DNA of 64,000 nucleotides from an uncultured Planctomycetota bacterium. GTDB lineage: Bacteria; Planctomycetota; Phycisphaerae; UBA1845; UTPLA1. Positions 10,686 through 19,451 of the stretch are shown piece by piece. The translations under genes and the position numbers were made by a program. The notes beneath the pieces are model-generated. The model saw only the letters and a program-made list of their open reading frames with translations. It did no database searches and was not told the DNA's origin. The stretch covers positions 62,001 to 126,000 of the forward strand of contig CAADGE010000035.1 of NCBI GenBank assembly GCA_900696465.1, given 5' to 3'. Within the stretch, counting starts at the first letter, position 1; each line of letters begins with the position of its first letter.

Positions 10686-11843
10686 CTAACGCGCGAGCAT
10701 GATTCGACGATACAGCGCATCAAGCCGCTCGACCATGACGCGATGGTCGAATTCCCGAATGCACCGCGCCCGCCCCGCCTCGCCGAAGGCGCGCCGCATG
10801 GCCGGGTCACGGGCCAGGCGCGCGATCGCGTCGGCAAATCCGGCATGATCGCCCAGCGCGACCAGCGCTCCGGTCTCGCCGGGGGTGACGACTTCCGGCG
10901 CACCGTCGATCGCAAAGCTGACGGCGGGCTTCTGCATGAGCATGGCCTGAACGACGGCCCGCGGAAGCCCTTCCCACTGCGAGGTGTGGGCGAGGAGATC
11001 AATCGCCGCCAGGACGCGCGGCATCTGCGAGGGCGGCAGCAGACCGGTGATGATGACTCGATCGCGAAGTCCGCGGCGGGTGAGTTCCTCCTCATAACGG
11101 TTTCGATGCGCGCCATCACCGATCCAGACGAAACGCAAACGCGGCTCGACGCGCGTCGCCAGCGACATGATCTCGATGAGCTGTTCATAACCTTTGTTGA
11201 CAAAAAGCCGGGCAACAGTCCCGACGACGACCTCGTCTGCGTTAATGCCCCATTCCGCCCGCGTCTGCGCGGGCTCCTGCCTGGCAGGGTCAAAGTCGTC
11301 CGCCACGATCCCGCTGCGAATGGTTTCGTACTGTGCAGGTCGGCCGACGCCGGCAGCCAGGGCCTGTCGCGTCATGGCATTTGCAACCGTGACAATTGCA
11401 TGGCACTTCGTCGCACAGTATCTCTCCGCCGCGGCGTACGCTGCCTGTGTGAGCCGGCCTTGCGTGCGGTTGAAGCTCATGCCGTGAATGGTGTGCACGA
11501 TGATCGGCACACCGGCCAGATCCGCCGCGATACGCCCGAGCACGCCGGCCTTGCTGGAGTGTGTATGCACCACATCCGGACGAAGGGCCTCGATCCGGCG
11601 CACCAGCGCACGCAGCGCCTGCGCATCCCGAAGCGGGTGGACGGCGCGAATCAGCGGTGCAATTTCCTCGTACGCATACGCGCCTGATTTCGCGCGATCG
11701 ACGAGTGAACCTTCCGGGCCGGTGGTGGGGCCGGCAAGCAGATGAACCTCGTGCCCGCGCTCGGCCAACCCCTCGCAACTGAGGATGGTGTTCTCCTGCG
11801 CGCCGCCGATGATCAGCCGGGTGATGAGGTGGACGATTCGCAT
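10686..11843 (-). CDS. Glycosyltransferase family 4
   Basis: 385-residue GT-B fold transferase. The N-terminal acceptor domain begins MRIVHLITRLIIGGAQENT, whose GGAQ loop is typical of GT4 enzymes. The C-terminal nucleotide-sugar domain shows VVGTVARLFVNKGYEQLI, the linker FVWIGDGAHR and the donor-binding EGLPRAVVQAM, with the family EX7E glutamates. Peripheral, cytoplasmic face of the membrane; likely builds an envelope or exopolysaccharide glycan. Donor and acceptor sugars cannot be named. It is followed by the beta-CASP nuclease with a 50-nt gap and preceded by truA on the same strand with a 152-nt gap. Confidence 0.9.
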   Translation of the reverse strand: MRIVHLITRLIIGGAQENTILSCEGLAERGHEVHLLAGPTTGPEGSLVDRAKSGAYAYEEIAPLIRAVHPLRDAQALRALVRRIEALRPDVVHTHSSKAGVLGRIAADLAGVPIIVHTIHGMSFNRTQGRLTQAAYAAAERYCATKCHAIVTVANAMTRQALAAGVGRPAQYETIRSGIVADDFDPARQEPAQTRAEWGINADEVVVGTVARLFVNKGYEQLIEIMSLATRVEPRLRFVWIGDGAHRNRYEEELTRRGLRDRVIITGLLPPSQMPRVLAAIDLLAHTSQWEGLPRAVVQAMLMQKPAVSFAIDGAPEVVTPGETGALVALGDHAGFADAIARLARDPAMRRAFGEAGRARCIREFDHRVMVERLDALYRRIMLAR

Positions 11844-11995
11844 GCTCGTTCAGTTTAAGTGGAACTTGGGTGCGTGCGAGGGATGCTTTTCCGCGTCCGT
11901 ATCAAGCTGGCAAGGATTCCGTCGGGACTGCGACGAGCAGCGGCGATTGTCACCGGTCATCCGCTGCTGCCACGCAAACCAACGGGCGCAAAATT

Positions 11996-12895
11996 TTATG
12001 CCGGCGGTTCTTCTTCGACCTCGATGCCCGGCGGGATGGGGGCCTCGCTGCGCGGCCGGACGTCGACCGCTGCCCGCAGGGCGCCCCGTGGCGGTTGCAA
12101 TCCGCGAGCACGTTCGAGCATTTCTGCGGTAGGCGGGGGCAGCCCGGGAATGTCGTACTTGACCCATCGGAGGCATAGGCCGCGCGCCGGGGCCGTCGGA
12201 CCGGCGTGTGAACGGCTCCGAGCTTCGAGTATCTTGCGGGCCTGCTCGACACTCCAGTGACCGCGGCCGATCTCCACCATCGTGCCCACCATATTGCGCA
12301 CCTGTTTGTAAAGAAAGCCCTCGCCTTCGATGTCCATGCGAATCTCCGGACCTTCTCGATAAAGCTCGATCCGCTGGACGGTGCGGACGTTCGACTGCCG
12401 GTCATTTCCCGCGGAGGCGAAGGAGGAAAAATCGTGGGTGCCGATCCAGTGTGCGACCGCGGCTCGCATGCGCTCCAGGTCGAGCGGTTGCCAGAAATGA
12501 TAGGTGAAACGCTGATTGAGCTGTTCGCAGGGCCGGGCCGAGACGTTGTGAATGCGATAGCGGTAGAGCTTGCTGACGGCCGACTTGGTGGAATGAAAGG
12601 TCAGGGGAACTTCCATCAGATTCAACAGGGTCATGTCTTTCGGAAGACGCGCGCCAACACTGCGAAAGATGGCATGATCCGATGCGGGATTGGTCGTGTA
12701 GAAGTTCGCCACATAGCCCTGGGCGTGAACACCGGAATCCGTCCGGCTGCAACCGATCACCACCACCTGGTGGCGCACGCAGCGGCGAAGGGCCTGCTCC
12801 AGGCATTCCTGCACGGTCCGCAAGCCGGGTTGTTGCTGCCAGCCGTGGAAGTCCGCTCCGTCATAGGCGAGCACCAGCATGAGGTTGCGCATCAT
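11996..12895 (-). CDS. truA: tRNA pseudouridine(38-40) synthase TruA
   Basis: 299 residues. Converts uridines 38, 39 and 40 of the tRNA anticodon arm to pseudouridine. The catalytic aspartate is Asp53 in the signature SRTDSGVHAQGYVANF. Other family blocks are the N-terminal YDGADFHGWQQQPGLRTVQ and the C-terminal FLYKQVRNMVGTMVEIG. The C-terminus is some 30 residues longer than E. coli TruA and ends in an acidic/proline tail (VEEEPPA). The start could also be the next Met; no Shine-Dalgarno site is visible. It precedes the GT4 gene and follows the receiver-GGDEF gene by 74 nt, all on the minus strand. Confidence 0.95.
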   Translation of the reverse strand: MMRNLMLVLAYDGADFHGWQQQPGLRTVQECLEQALRRCVRHQVVVIGCSRTDSGVHAQGYVANFYTTNPASDHAIFRSVGARLPKDMTLLNLMEVPLTFHSTKSAVSKLYRYRIHNVSARPCEQLNQRFTYHFWQPLDLERMRAAVAHWIGTHDFSSFASAGNDRQSNVRTVQRIELYREGPEIRMDIEGEGFLYKQVRNMVGTMVEIGRGHWSVEQARKILEARSRSHAGPTAPARGLCLRWVKYDIPGLPPPTAEMLERARGLQPPRGALRAAVDVRPRSEAPIPPGIEVEEEPPA

Positions 12896-12969
12896 GACGC
12901 ATCCATGTTAGATGGCGGAATGCGGCGTGGCAAAACGTCGGCACGACGAAAGCGGCGGTTGTGGCGATA

Positions 12970-14106
12970 TTACTCGCCGGATGGTCCGTTCGAGGCGATG
13001 TGCGGACTTGGCGCCGGTTGCGGGTTGCTCGCAAGGATTTCCTCCGGCGGAATACCGACGTAGGCACGCTGCGTTCGTCGCCGGCCGCGGGCACGGGCGT
13101 GCCGTTTGCCGGGCGCGATTTCCGGGAGATTGTTCGGGTCGAGGTCCCAGTAAGCGACGGTCCGGTTGCGGCCCAACTGCTTGGCAGCGTAGAGGGCGAT
13201 GTCGGCCTGGCGCAGGAATTCGTCGCCGTCGAAATCGGCCGGCTCGCCACTGAAGGACGCAATCCCGAAACAGGCGGTGAAATGCTTCGGGCTGGTCGCC
13301 GCGTCGAAAGCGATGGAGGCGAAGGTCTGTCGAAGACGCGCGGCGATTGCCACGCCGGTCTGGCGAGAGGAATTCTTCAGGACCATGGCAAGCTCATCGC
13401 CGCCGAGCCGGCCGGCGCGACAGTCAGGTCCGGTCAGCCGCTTCATGAGCCGTGCGAAGGTAAGCAGCAGTTCATCGCCCAGGTCGTAGCCGTGTTTCTC
13501 GTTGGCCGACATGAGCTGATCGATGTCCGCAATGAGCAGAATGCTCTCGCGGTTACTGCGCCGGGAGGAATTGACCGCCTCGGTGATCTGCATGAAAAGC
13601 TGTCGGCGATTGGCCAGCGTGGTAAACGGATCTTCGAGGGCCAGCTTGCGATAGGCCTCGCGAAGGGCCTGCTCCCGGAGGACGACGCGCAGTCGCGCGA
13701 GCAGGTCGACTTTGTTGACGGGCTTGGCGATGACGTCCTGTCCGCCGGTGGCAAAGCACCTGGCGGTCAATTCGTCGGAGCGATCCTCGCCGGTGACGAA
13801 GATGATCGGGATGTCCGACGTGGACAGCCGGGCCTTAATCTCCTCACAGACCCTGAATCCGTCCATGTCCGGGATGTTGACATCCAGCAGAATGATGTTG
13901 GGGCGGTACTTTTCGGCGATGGCCAGACCGGTCTGACCATCTGCGGCGCTGGTCGTGCGATAGCCGCCTGCCTGGACCACGACGGTGGCGTAGCGCACGA
14001 AGTCCATATCGTCGTCGACGATCAACACCAACGGCGCATCGTCGTGCTCTCGGCTCGAATCTGCGTTTCTTAGTCCCATCCGCCTCTGCTCGCTCTGTTC
14101 GTACAT
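12970..14106 (-). CDS. Response regulator with GGDEF domain (probable diguanylate cyclase, degenerate)
   Basis: 378 residues. Residues 26-145 form a canonical receiver: acidic DDD 31-33, phospho-acceptor Asp75 in LLDVNIPDMDG, Thr105 and Lys128 in AKPV. Residues 155-320 form a GGDEF domain. Here the active motif reads GGDEL (235-239), the usual DxLTGLxNRR is EDPFTTLANRR, the FK of DxDxFK is replaced by LM, and the RxxD inhibitory-site arginine is a threonine (TGPD 225-228). It may make cyclic di-GMP weakly or only bind nucleotide. The tail (about 330-378) is basic then Pro/Ser-rich and probably disordered. No histidine kinase lies nearby. The upstream gap 14107-14383 holds no gene. Confidence 0.85.
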   Translation of the reverse strand: MYEQSEQRRMGLRNADSSREHDDAPLVLIVDDDMDFVRYATVVVQAGGYRTTSAADGQTGLAIAEKYRPNIILLDVNIPDMDGFRVCEEIKARLSTSDIPIIFVTGEDRSDELTARCFATGGQDVIAKPVNKVDLLARLRVVLREQALREAYRKLALEDPFTTLANRRQLFMQITEAVNSSRRSNRESILLIADIDQLMSANEKHGYDLGDELLLTFARLMKRLTGPDCRAGRLGGDELAMVLKNSSRQTGVAIAARLRQTFASIAFDAATSPKHFTACFGIASFSGEPADFDGDEFLRQADIALYAAKQLGRNRTVAYWDLDPNNLPEIAPGKRHARARGRRRTQRAYVGIPPEEILASNPQPAPSPHIASNGPSGE

Positions 14107-14383
14107 CAGACAGAGGATTGCCCTCCGCCGCTGACCATATCGGAACTCACTCGTTTCGGCCTCTCATTCATATTTCGGCTATGCACACCCGAACCACGAT
14201 TATTTCGATGCAGGAGTTCGCCACGATGCCGGTCAGAGAACTCGGAGCCGCTGTCAAATAATAAGATATTCAGGCACGGGGCGCGCCTATCAAGACGCTT
14301 ATTTAGTGACAGAGAAGTGCGTGTGAACGATATCAGGAATGATAATTTCGACGACGTTGCTCAAAGTGGAGCTGTGAAATCAA

Positions 14384-15004
14384 TCAGGAATCCGAAGGAG
14401 CCGCGCCACCGCCGGAGACACGATTTCGGACCAGGTCGAGAATGTCGCGCTCGAGGGATCGGTCGCGCGGCATATCGGTCCATGCCTCGCGCTGTCGGTC
14501 ACTGACACCAGCATCACGATCGATCGGCGTATCGCCCGGATAATCCTGAAAACGAACGTTGTCGCGAAAGACGCGGTGATCAGCCGTATCAAGGCGCTGG
14601 ACGCGAACGATGCACTTGGCGATCGCACCGTTGGCCGTATCCTGAAACACGAGCGTGGCGGTGCGGCGCATTCGATTGGGATATCCGATGGCCGAATCGC
14701 GGATACGCCCTGTTCCGCCGCGCTGCTGGTATTCTTCGGTCGCACTGCGGATCGTGCCGGTCTCCGGCGCGATCTCCTCGAGACGGAACCACTGTCGCAT
14801 CGCATAGACACCGGCATCGAAGGCCGCGTCGCGCGTCACATTCGGCAGGGCTGCCTGCGACCAGCCGTCGGTGCGCGGACCGAGAATCCCTCCCGAATCC
14901 GCCTCCGTGCATCCAACGGAAATACCCAACCCCAGGAGGACAATCCCGCACAACGAACGCACGGCCGGTCGGGTAAGTCGTGTTGTCCAGCGGACTGAGT
15001 TCAT
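14384..15004 (-). CDS. Hypothetical lipoprotein
   Basis: 206 residues from ATG 15004, chosen over the in-frame GTG at 15013 because GGGAG sits 8 nt upstream. The signal peptide runs through LCGIVLLGLG to the lipobox ISVGC, so the protein should be lipid-anchored outside the cytoplasm. The mature part contains blocks AFDAGVYAMRQWF, YQQRGGTGRIRD and RTATLVFQDT, which look like a compact beta domain, and ends in a charged helix and a Gly/Ala/Ser tail. I recognise no family. It is divergently placed from lpxK with 172 nt between the start codons. Confidence 0.65.
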   Translation of the reverse strand: MNSVRWTTRLTRPAVRSLCGIVLLGLGISVGCTEADSGGILGPRTDGWSQAALPNVTRDAAFDAGVYAMRQWFRLEEIAPETGTIRSATEEYQQRGGTGRIRDSAIGYPNRMRRTATLVFQDTANGAIAKCIVRVQRLDTADHRVFRDNVRFQDYPGDTPIDRDAGVSDRQREAWTDMPRDRSLERDILDLVRNRVSGGGAAPSDS

Positions 15005-15176
15005 CCTGCGCACTCCCGGTCGAATATACCTGCCGGCGCACGGCCCGGCGCGAGGTACCCGGCCACGCGATGATGGTATCGAAGACTAGCTCGCAGGTGA
15101 GGGGCCGTCAATACAGGAGGATCAGATCGCGCAAAGGTGGCCCGCAGCAGGGGAAACACTTAGACTTCCGCCAAGG

Positions 15177-16283
15177 ATGGCGAACCTTTCAAACGTGTAT
15201 TTCGACCTCATCTCACAGCGGCGGCGAGGGCTGTTTTCTGATCTGGTTCGCGCGATGCTGGCCGTCGCATCGGTGCCTTACGCAGCGGCCATCGTTCTTC
15301 GAAATGCCTACTACGATCTGTATCCACGCGCCTCCGCCAGGCCGAAGACGCCGGTCATTTCCATCGGAAACATCACCACCGGCGGAACGGGCAAGACGCC
15401 GATGACCGCCGAGCTGGCGCGACGGCTGATCGAGCGCGGTCGGAGCGTGGCGATCCTGCTTCGCGGTTACAAAGGAAAACCGGCGACATACGACGGCAGC
15501 AGGGCAGACTCACGCGTCGAGAAGTGGAGCTCGCACAGCGATGAGGCACTGGTACTAAAGCGACGATGCCCGAAGGCGATCATTCTGGTCGATCCTGATC
15601 GGGTCGCCTCAGCCGAGCGCGCCGCGGAGCAGGGGGCCGAGGTCATTCTTCTGGATGACGGTTTTCAGCATCGCCGGCTGGCGCGCGACCTCGACATCGT
15701 GCTGGTCGACGCGACCAATCCGTTCGGTCACGGCCACATACTTCCACGCGGTCTTCTGCGCGAGCCGGCATCTTCGCTGCGGCGCGCCGGTCTGGTCGTC
15801 ATTACCCGCAGCAATGAGATCGACTCGGCAAGCCGGGGTCTGCTGTTAGGAACGTTGCGGCGTGTCTCCGGCAACAAACCGATTCTGGAGGCCGTACACC
15901 GCCAGCGTGGTTTTGTCGACGAGCGCGGCCGAACGGTGGAGATTGCGGATCCCGGTGCCGTGCAGGCCGTGGTCTTCGCGGGAATTGCCAATTTCGAGAG
16001 CTTTCGGCGCGGGGTGGAGAAGCTCGGTGTTCGTGTACTCGCGGCGTATCAGTACCCGGATCATCATGCCTACAGCAACGAAGAGATCGCGGGGCTTCAG
16101 GACCTTGCCGCGGACCTGGAAGCGAATGCCGTGCTGACGACGGAGAAGGACGCAGTCAAACTCGTGGGCCGCTGGGACGAGAATGCGGTACGTCTGCTCG
16201 TCGTACAACTGGAGATCGAATTCGACGCGGAAGGCGATAGAATACTCGACCAGGCGATCGATCGGGCGGTAAGACCAGCATAG
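15177..16283 (+). CDS. lpxK: Tetraacyldisaccharide 4'-kinase LpxK
   Basis: 368 residues, normal length. Phosphorylates the 4' position of the lipid A disaccharide at the inner face of the inner membrane. The N-terminus has a membrane-associating helix (DLVRAMLAVASVPYAAAIV), followed by the atypical P-loop GNITTGGTGKT at 64-74. The catalytic region ILLDDGFQHRRLARDLDIVLVDA is complete, as is the DHHAYSNEEI block near the C-terminus. AAGG directly precedes the ATG. First gene of a four-gene run (lpxK, deoxyhypusine-synthase-like, gmhB, small membrane protein), suggesting LPS assembly. Its presence shows the organism makes lipid A. Confidence 0.95.
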   Translation: MANLSNVYFDLISQRRRGLFSDLVRAMLAVASVPYAAAIVLRNAYYDLYPRASARPKTPVISIGNITTGGTGKTPMTAELARRLIERGRSVAILLRGYKGKPATYDGSRADSRVEKWSSHSDEALVLKRRCPKAIILVDPDRVASAERAAEQGAEVILLDDGFQHRRLARDLDIVLVDATNPFGHGHILPRGLLREPASSLRRAGLVVITRSNEIDSASRGLLLGTLRRVSGNKPILEAVHRQRGFVDERGRTVEIADPGAVQAVVFAGIANFESFRRGVEKLGVRVLAAYQYPDHHAYSNEEIAGLQDLAADLEANAVLTTEKDAVKLVGRWDENAVRLLVVQLEIEFDAEGDRILDQAIDRAVRPA

Positions 16284-16331
16284 TGCCGATCGCGATCGAC
16301 CTCTCACGCTGTCTGCGCATCGGGTTGCTTC

Positions 16332-17294
16332 ATGGCGAAGAAATACAAACCTGTCGACCTTTCGAAGCTCCGCACGTACTCAATCCGCGACCGGTCGCAC
16401 AAGTTCGACTCGCGGCTGGCGGCACGGCTGCCGGGCAAGGGGACGAACTTCCTGAGCTGGTGGGAATCGCTTCCGCCGTATCTCGGTACGGAAAATCTTC
16501 GTCGACTGGTCGCCGCCATCCTCACCGCACGCAAGGCGAATCGACCTGTTGTTCTGGCACTCGGTGCTCACGTGGTCAAGGTCGGCTGCTCACCGATCGT
16601 CTGCGACCTGATGGAGCGCGGTCTGGTGACGGCCGTGGCGCTCAACGGGGCGACGGCGATTCACGATGTGGAAGTGGCGATCTTCGGCCAGACGAGTGAA
16701 GAAGTCGCTGACACGATCCGCGACGGCAGCTTCGGCATGGTGGAAGAAACGCCGGCGTTTTTTGTCGATGCCATGGCAAAGGCACCTTCAAATGAAACCG
16801 GCCTCGGTGAGGCGATCGGCCGACACCTGAACGAAACCCGGCCGCCGAACCTGTCGCTCAGCATCCTGGCGACCGCGGCGCGGCTGGGCCTTCCGGCAAC
16901 AGTCCACATCGCCTACGGCACCGACACGATCCACATGCATGCGAACGTGGCCCAAAGCGATCTGGCGGACCGCAGCGCGATCGACTTCCGATTGATCTGC
17001 GGCGTTGTTGCGGACATGGCGCCGGCAAGCGGGGCGACGGATTCCGGCGTCTGGGTCAACGTCGGCTCGGCCGTGCTCCTGCCCGAGGTCTTCCTCAAAG
17101 CCGTGGCCGTCGCGCGAAACCTCGGCGCGAACCTCGACGACCTCATCACGGCGAACCTGGACATGCTCCGACACTATCGCCCGAGCGAAAACGTCATCGG
17201 CCGGCCGGTGAAGAAAGGCCGCGGACTTTCCGTCGTCGGCCATCATGAAATCCTTCTGCCGCTCCTGCGACAGGCGCTGATCGAGTCCGCCTAG
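16332..17294 (+). CDS. Deoxyhypusine synthase-like protein
   Basis: 320 residues. The fold family is recognisable: LALGAHVVKVGCSPIV (75-90), VALNGATAIHDVEVAIFG (102-119), LPATVHIAYGTDTIHM (187-202) and the TDSG turn (236-239) match blocks of NAD-dependent deoxyhypusine/homospermidine synthases. Compared from memory with the human enzyme, the stretch after the SDSG turn that carries the catalytic lysine (SWGK) is absent: here TDSG runs directly into the next strand, VWVNVGSAVLLPEV. Bacteria lack eIF5A, so a deoxyhypusine role is unlikely. Its place between lpxK (48-nt gap) and gmhB (64-nt gap) suggests an envelope-related job. Family fairly sure, reaction unknown. Confidence 0.75.
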   Translation: MAKKYKPVDLSKLRTYSIRDRSHKFDSRLAARLPGKGTNFLSWWESLPPYLGTENLRRLVAAILTARKANRPVVLALGAHVVKVGCSPIVCDLMERGLVTAVALNGATAIHDVEVAIFGQTSEEVADTIRDGSFGMVEETPAFFVDAMAKAPSNETGLGEAIGRHLNETRPPNLSLSILATAARLGLPATVHIAYGTDTIHMHANVAQSDLADRSAIDFRLICGVVADMAPASGATDSGVWVNVGSAVLLPEVFLKAVAVARNLGANLDDLITANLDMLRHYRPSENVIGRPVKKGRGLSVVGHHEILLPLLRQALIESA

Positions 17295-17358
17295 CACCGA
17301 CGAGTCGCGACGGCGGCCGATCATCGAGAGTGCGGGATGCGAAGCTGAACGTGCACTT

Positions 17359-17928
17359 ATGGCATCGATCTCCGCGCAAGCTGCTGTCTTTCTCGATCGA
17401 GATCACACGCTGATCGAAGACCCGGGCTACCTGAACGATCCGTCCGCCGTGCGACTGCTTCCCGGCGCGGCAGAGGCGGTACAGCTTCTTCGCGCGGCCG
17501 GCTATCGGATCGTCATCGCAACCAACCAGTCGGGGTTGGCACGCGGCCGGATCACGGAAGCGCAGCTTGAAGCAGTTCACCAAAGGTTGCGGGAGATGCT
17601 ACAGGCGCGCGGCGCCGATGTGGATGCGATCTACCATTGCCCATACCTGCCCGGCGAAGAAGCCGTCGTAGAGCAATTCCGCCGTGACAGTGAGCTGCGC
17701 AAGCCGCGGCCGGGCATGCTGCGTCTGGCGGCACGCGAGATGGGGCTCGACCTGACGCGATCGTGGATGGTCGGTGACTCGGCCCGCGACGTGGAAGCGG
17801 GCCACGCGGCGGGATGTCGAACGATTCTGATTGGCGGCGGCACGGGGGAAGAAATCGACTGTGATCATGTTGCCCCGGACCTGCTGCATGCGGCACAATA
17901 CATCCTCTCACAACACGGAGGTGCGTGA
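17359..17928 (+). CDS. gmhB: D-glycero-beta-D-manno-heptose 1,7-bisphosphate 7-phosphatase-like (HAD-IIIA)
   Basis: 189 residues, the usual GmhB size. Removes the 7-phosphate during ADP-heptose synthesis for the LPS core. Motif I reads FLDRDHTLIEDPGYL (nucleophile Asp13, acid Asp15; most family members have DRDGT). Motif II is ATNQSGLARG, motif III the lysine in RKPRPGML, and motif IV VGDSARDVEAG. The zinc loop CPxHP...CxCRKP seen in E. coli GmhB is reduced: one cysteine (CPYLP) remains and the CxC pair is replaced by DSELRKP, so this is probably a zinc-free variant. Closely related histidinol-phosphatases cannot be fully excluded. Neighbouring lpxK supports the heptose role. The next gene starts 1 nt after the stop. 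Confidence 0.82.
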   Translation: MASISAQAAVFLDRDHTLIEDPGYLNDPSAVRLLPGAAEAVQLLRAAGYRIVIATNQSGLARGRITEAQLEAVHQRLREMLQARGADVDAIYHCPYLPGEEAVVEQFRRDSELRKPRPGMLRLAAREMGLDLTRSWMVGDSARDVEAGHAAGCRTILIGGGTGEEIDCDHVAPDLLHAAQYILSQHGGA

Positions 17929-17929
17929 C

Positions 17930-18310
17930 ATGAACGAAGACGGAACGACCACGCTGGCCAATCCTCCCGCACGATCAACTCTTCCTGCTTCGACCGGGCG
18001 CGAGAGTCACCCTGCGAGACCGCCCGCCGCGCGCACGGCGGAGGACGCCGCCGCGCTGGATGCCATCCTCGAAGAACTACGAATGCTGCGCCGCGAACAG
18101 CGACATGAGGACTTTTCGATTGCCCGGCTGGCCGCAGCCATCGCGCAGGCATTTGCCCTGTGCGCGATCGGCTGGGGGTTGTTCGCATGGATCGATGCGA
18201 CGCCCGAGCAGACGGCCGCTGCCGCGACAAGCGCGACCATCCGCCTGCTCGCCGGCATCGGGTTCCAGCTTATGGCCCTGACGTTCTTCGTGGCCTCACG
18301 GAAAAACTAG
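17930..18310 (+). CDS. Small two-helix membrane protein
   Basis: 126 residues. The start at 17930 is set by GGAGG 8 nt upstream and lies one base past the gmhB stop, so translation is probably coupled. The N-terminal 60 residues are polar, Pro/Ala-rich and probably disordered. Next comes an amphipathic segment (DAILEELRMLRREQRHEDFS), then two hydrophobic helices (about 65-85 and 100-120) with a short Lys/Asn C-terminus. No family recognised. The operon position suggests an envelope role; an intrinsic terminator follows. Confidence 0.7.
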   Translation: MNEDGTTTLANPPARSTLPASTGRESHPARPPAARTAEDAAALDAILEELRMLRREQRHEDFSIARLAAAIAQAFALCAIGWGLFAWIDATPEQTAAAATSATIRLLAGIGFQLMALTFFVASRKN

Positions 18311-18342
18311 AACGACTCCAGCATCATCTCCGGCAGAAAGAC

Positions 18343-18375
18343 AAAAGGCCCACGGACACAAGTCCGAGGGCCTTT
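18343..18375. terminator. Bidirectional intrinsic terminator
   Basis: AAAAGGCCC-ACGGAC-acaa-GTCCGA-GGGCCTTT: a near-perfect 12-bp stem (one A-A mismatch) flanked by A and T runs, so it can end transcription from both sides. It closes the lpxK-gmhB operon on the plus strand and the lipoprotein pair 18427-19451 on the minus strand. Confidence 0.8.
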
Positions 18376-18426
18376 CGTATGTTGTGGCAGAAGATGACAG
18401 ACAAAACGGCGACACGAGCGGCGTCG

Positions 18427-18921
18427 TCAGCGCGGGGTCGATTCGAGAATCGGCGGCACGACGTCTTCGACGATCTCACCGGCTTCCATAAGCAGCTCTC
18501 GTGCCCGCATGATCGAACCTTCCAACTGCCGCACCTCCACGTCGGTGGGATGCCGGCCGGATTTGAGCAGGTCTGCCCGCTGCTCGATCATGTCTTCCAT
18601 CTTGATGCGGATGGTCGCGTAGATCATGTTCTCGGCCATCGACTTGCGGAGGGCTTCGTCTTCGATGACCAGCGCCTTCTGCTCGCCCCACTCTGTCTGA
18701 CCGGCCTGAGACACATCCGGGCGCTGCGCCGCGGGCTCCGTCTGCGCGGGGACGCGGTCGGCCACCATCGGTTTCGCAGGTTCCGCCGGGCGCGGCGCCG
18801 GTTCCTTGGCCTGTGCTGTAGATTCGGTCCGATCCTGTGTGCAGCCGGCAACACCGAGATGAGCGAGTATCGCCAGCGCGAGGCCGGCGCACCATGCAAA
18901 ACGCGTCGTGATCCGAGTCAT
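18427..18921 (-). CDS. Hypothetical lipoprotein
   Basis: 164 residues. AGAGGA 6 nt before the ATG supports the start. Signal peptide WCAGLALAILAHLG leads into the lipobox GVAGC. A Pro/Ala/Glu-rich linker (about 30-75) is followed by a helical domain of alternating charges (MAENMIYATIRIKMEDMIEQ, then VEVRQLEGSIMRARELLMEAGEI). It ends ILESTPR. No known family. It lies 77 nt downstream of another lipoprotein gene, so the two probably form one transcript ending at the shared terminator near 18360. Confidence 0.7.
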   Translation of the reverse strand: MTRITTRFAWCAGLALAILAHLGVAGCTQDRTESTAQAKEPAPRPAEPAKPMVADRVPAQTEPAAQRPDVSQAGQTEWGEQKALVIEDEALRKSMAENMIYATIRIKMEDMIEQRADLLKSGRHPTDVEVRQLEGSIMRARELLMEAGEIVEDVVPPILESTPR

Positions 18922-18998
18922 GTCGTTCCTCTTAACTGTCGGGGTGTATGTCCTTCGTGTGAATCCGTGATCCGCCGTCCTTGCGAATCGAATGACTT

Positions 18999-19451
18999 CT
19001 AGGGTTGTCGGTTCTCGCCGCCGGAGGCCGTCTTCACGTCACCCTCGGGGCTTTTCTCCGCCGGCGCATCCGCCTTCTTCCAGTCGGACGCCTCGGGGCG
19101 CGTGACTTCGATCTGCGTGGCGATCAGCTTTGGCTCGTCGCTGCTCTTGTCGCGGTAGCCGGTCACGGCGACGGCATCACCCTCGCGAACGTCCTCCAGC
19201 TTGTGCTTGCGGCCGTTGATCCAGACTTCGGTGTCCTCACGAATCGATCCGGCCAGCTCTCGCTCGGTGCCGTTCTCATCCTTGAAGATCATCGAGACCT
19301 GGTTGTTCTTCAGGTCCACGCGCTTGGCCACGCCAGTGATCTTCTTCATCTTCGGCGGTTTGTTCTTGTCGTCGGAACAGCCCGTCATCAGGACGGCGAC
19401 CGCCACAATCCATACTCCGCTCATGCCGATTGCCCGGCGAAATGTAGCCAT
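18999..19451 (-). CDS. Lipoprotein with OB-like/DUF5666-like domain
   Basis: 150 residues. Signal peptide GVWIVAVAV with lipobox LMTGC. The mature part, about residues 35-110, reads as a small beta barrel: MKKITGVAKRVDLKNNQVSM, then ELAGSIREDTEVWINGRKHKLEDVREGDAVAVTG. The pattern of a constant strand, a value strand and a DVREGDxVxVxG turn is like DUF5666 and other periplasmic OB-like domains. A charged low-complexity tail follows. Location outside the cytoplasm is well supported; function unknown. First gene of a two-lipoprotein unit. Confidence 0.7.
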   Translation of the reverse strand: MATFRRAIGMSGVWIVAVAVLMTGCSDDKNKPPKMKKITGVAKRVDLKNNQVSMIFKDENGTERELAGSIREDTEVWINGRKHKLEDVREGDAVAVTGYRDKSSDEPKLIATQIEVTRPEASDWKKADAPAEKSPEGDVKTASGGENRQP

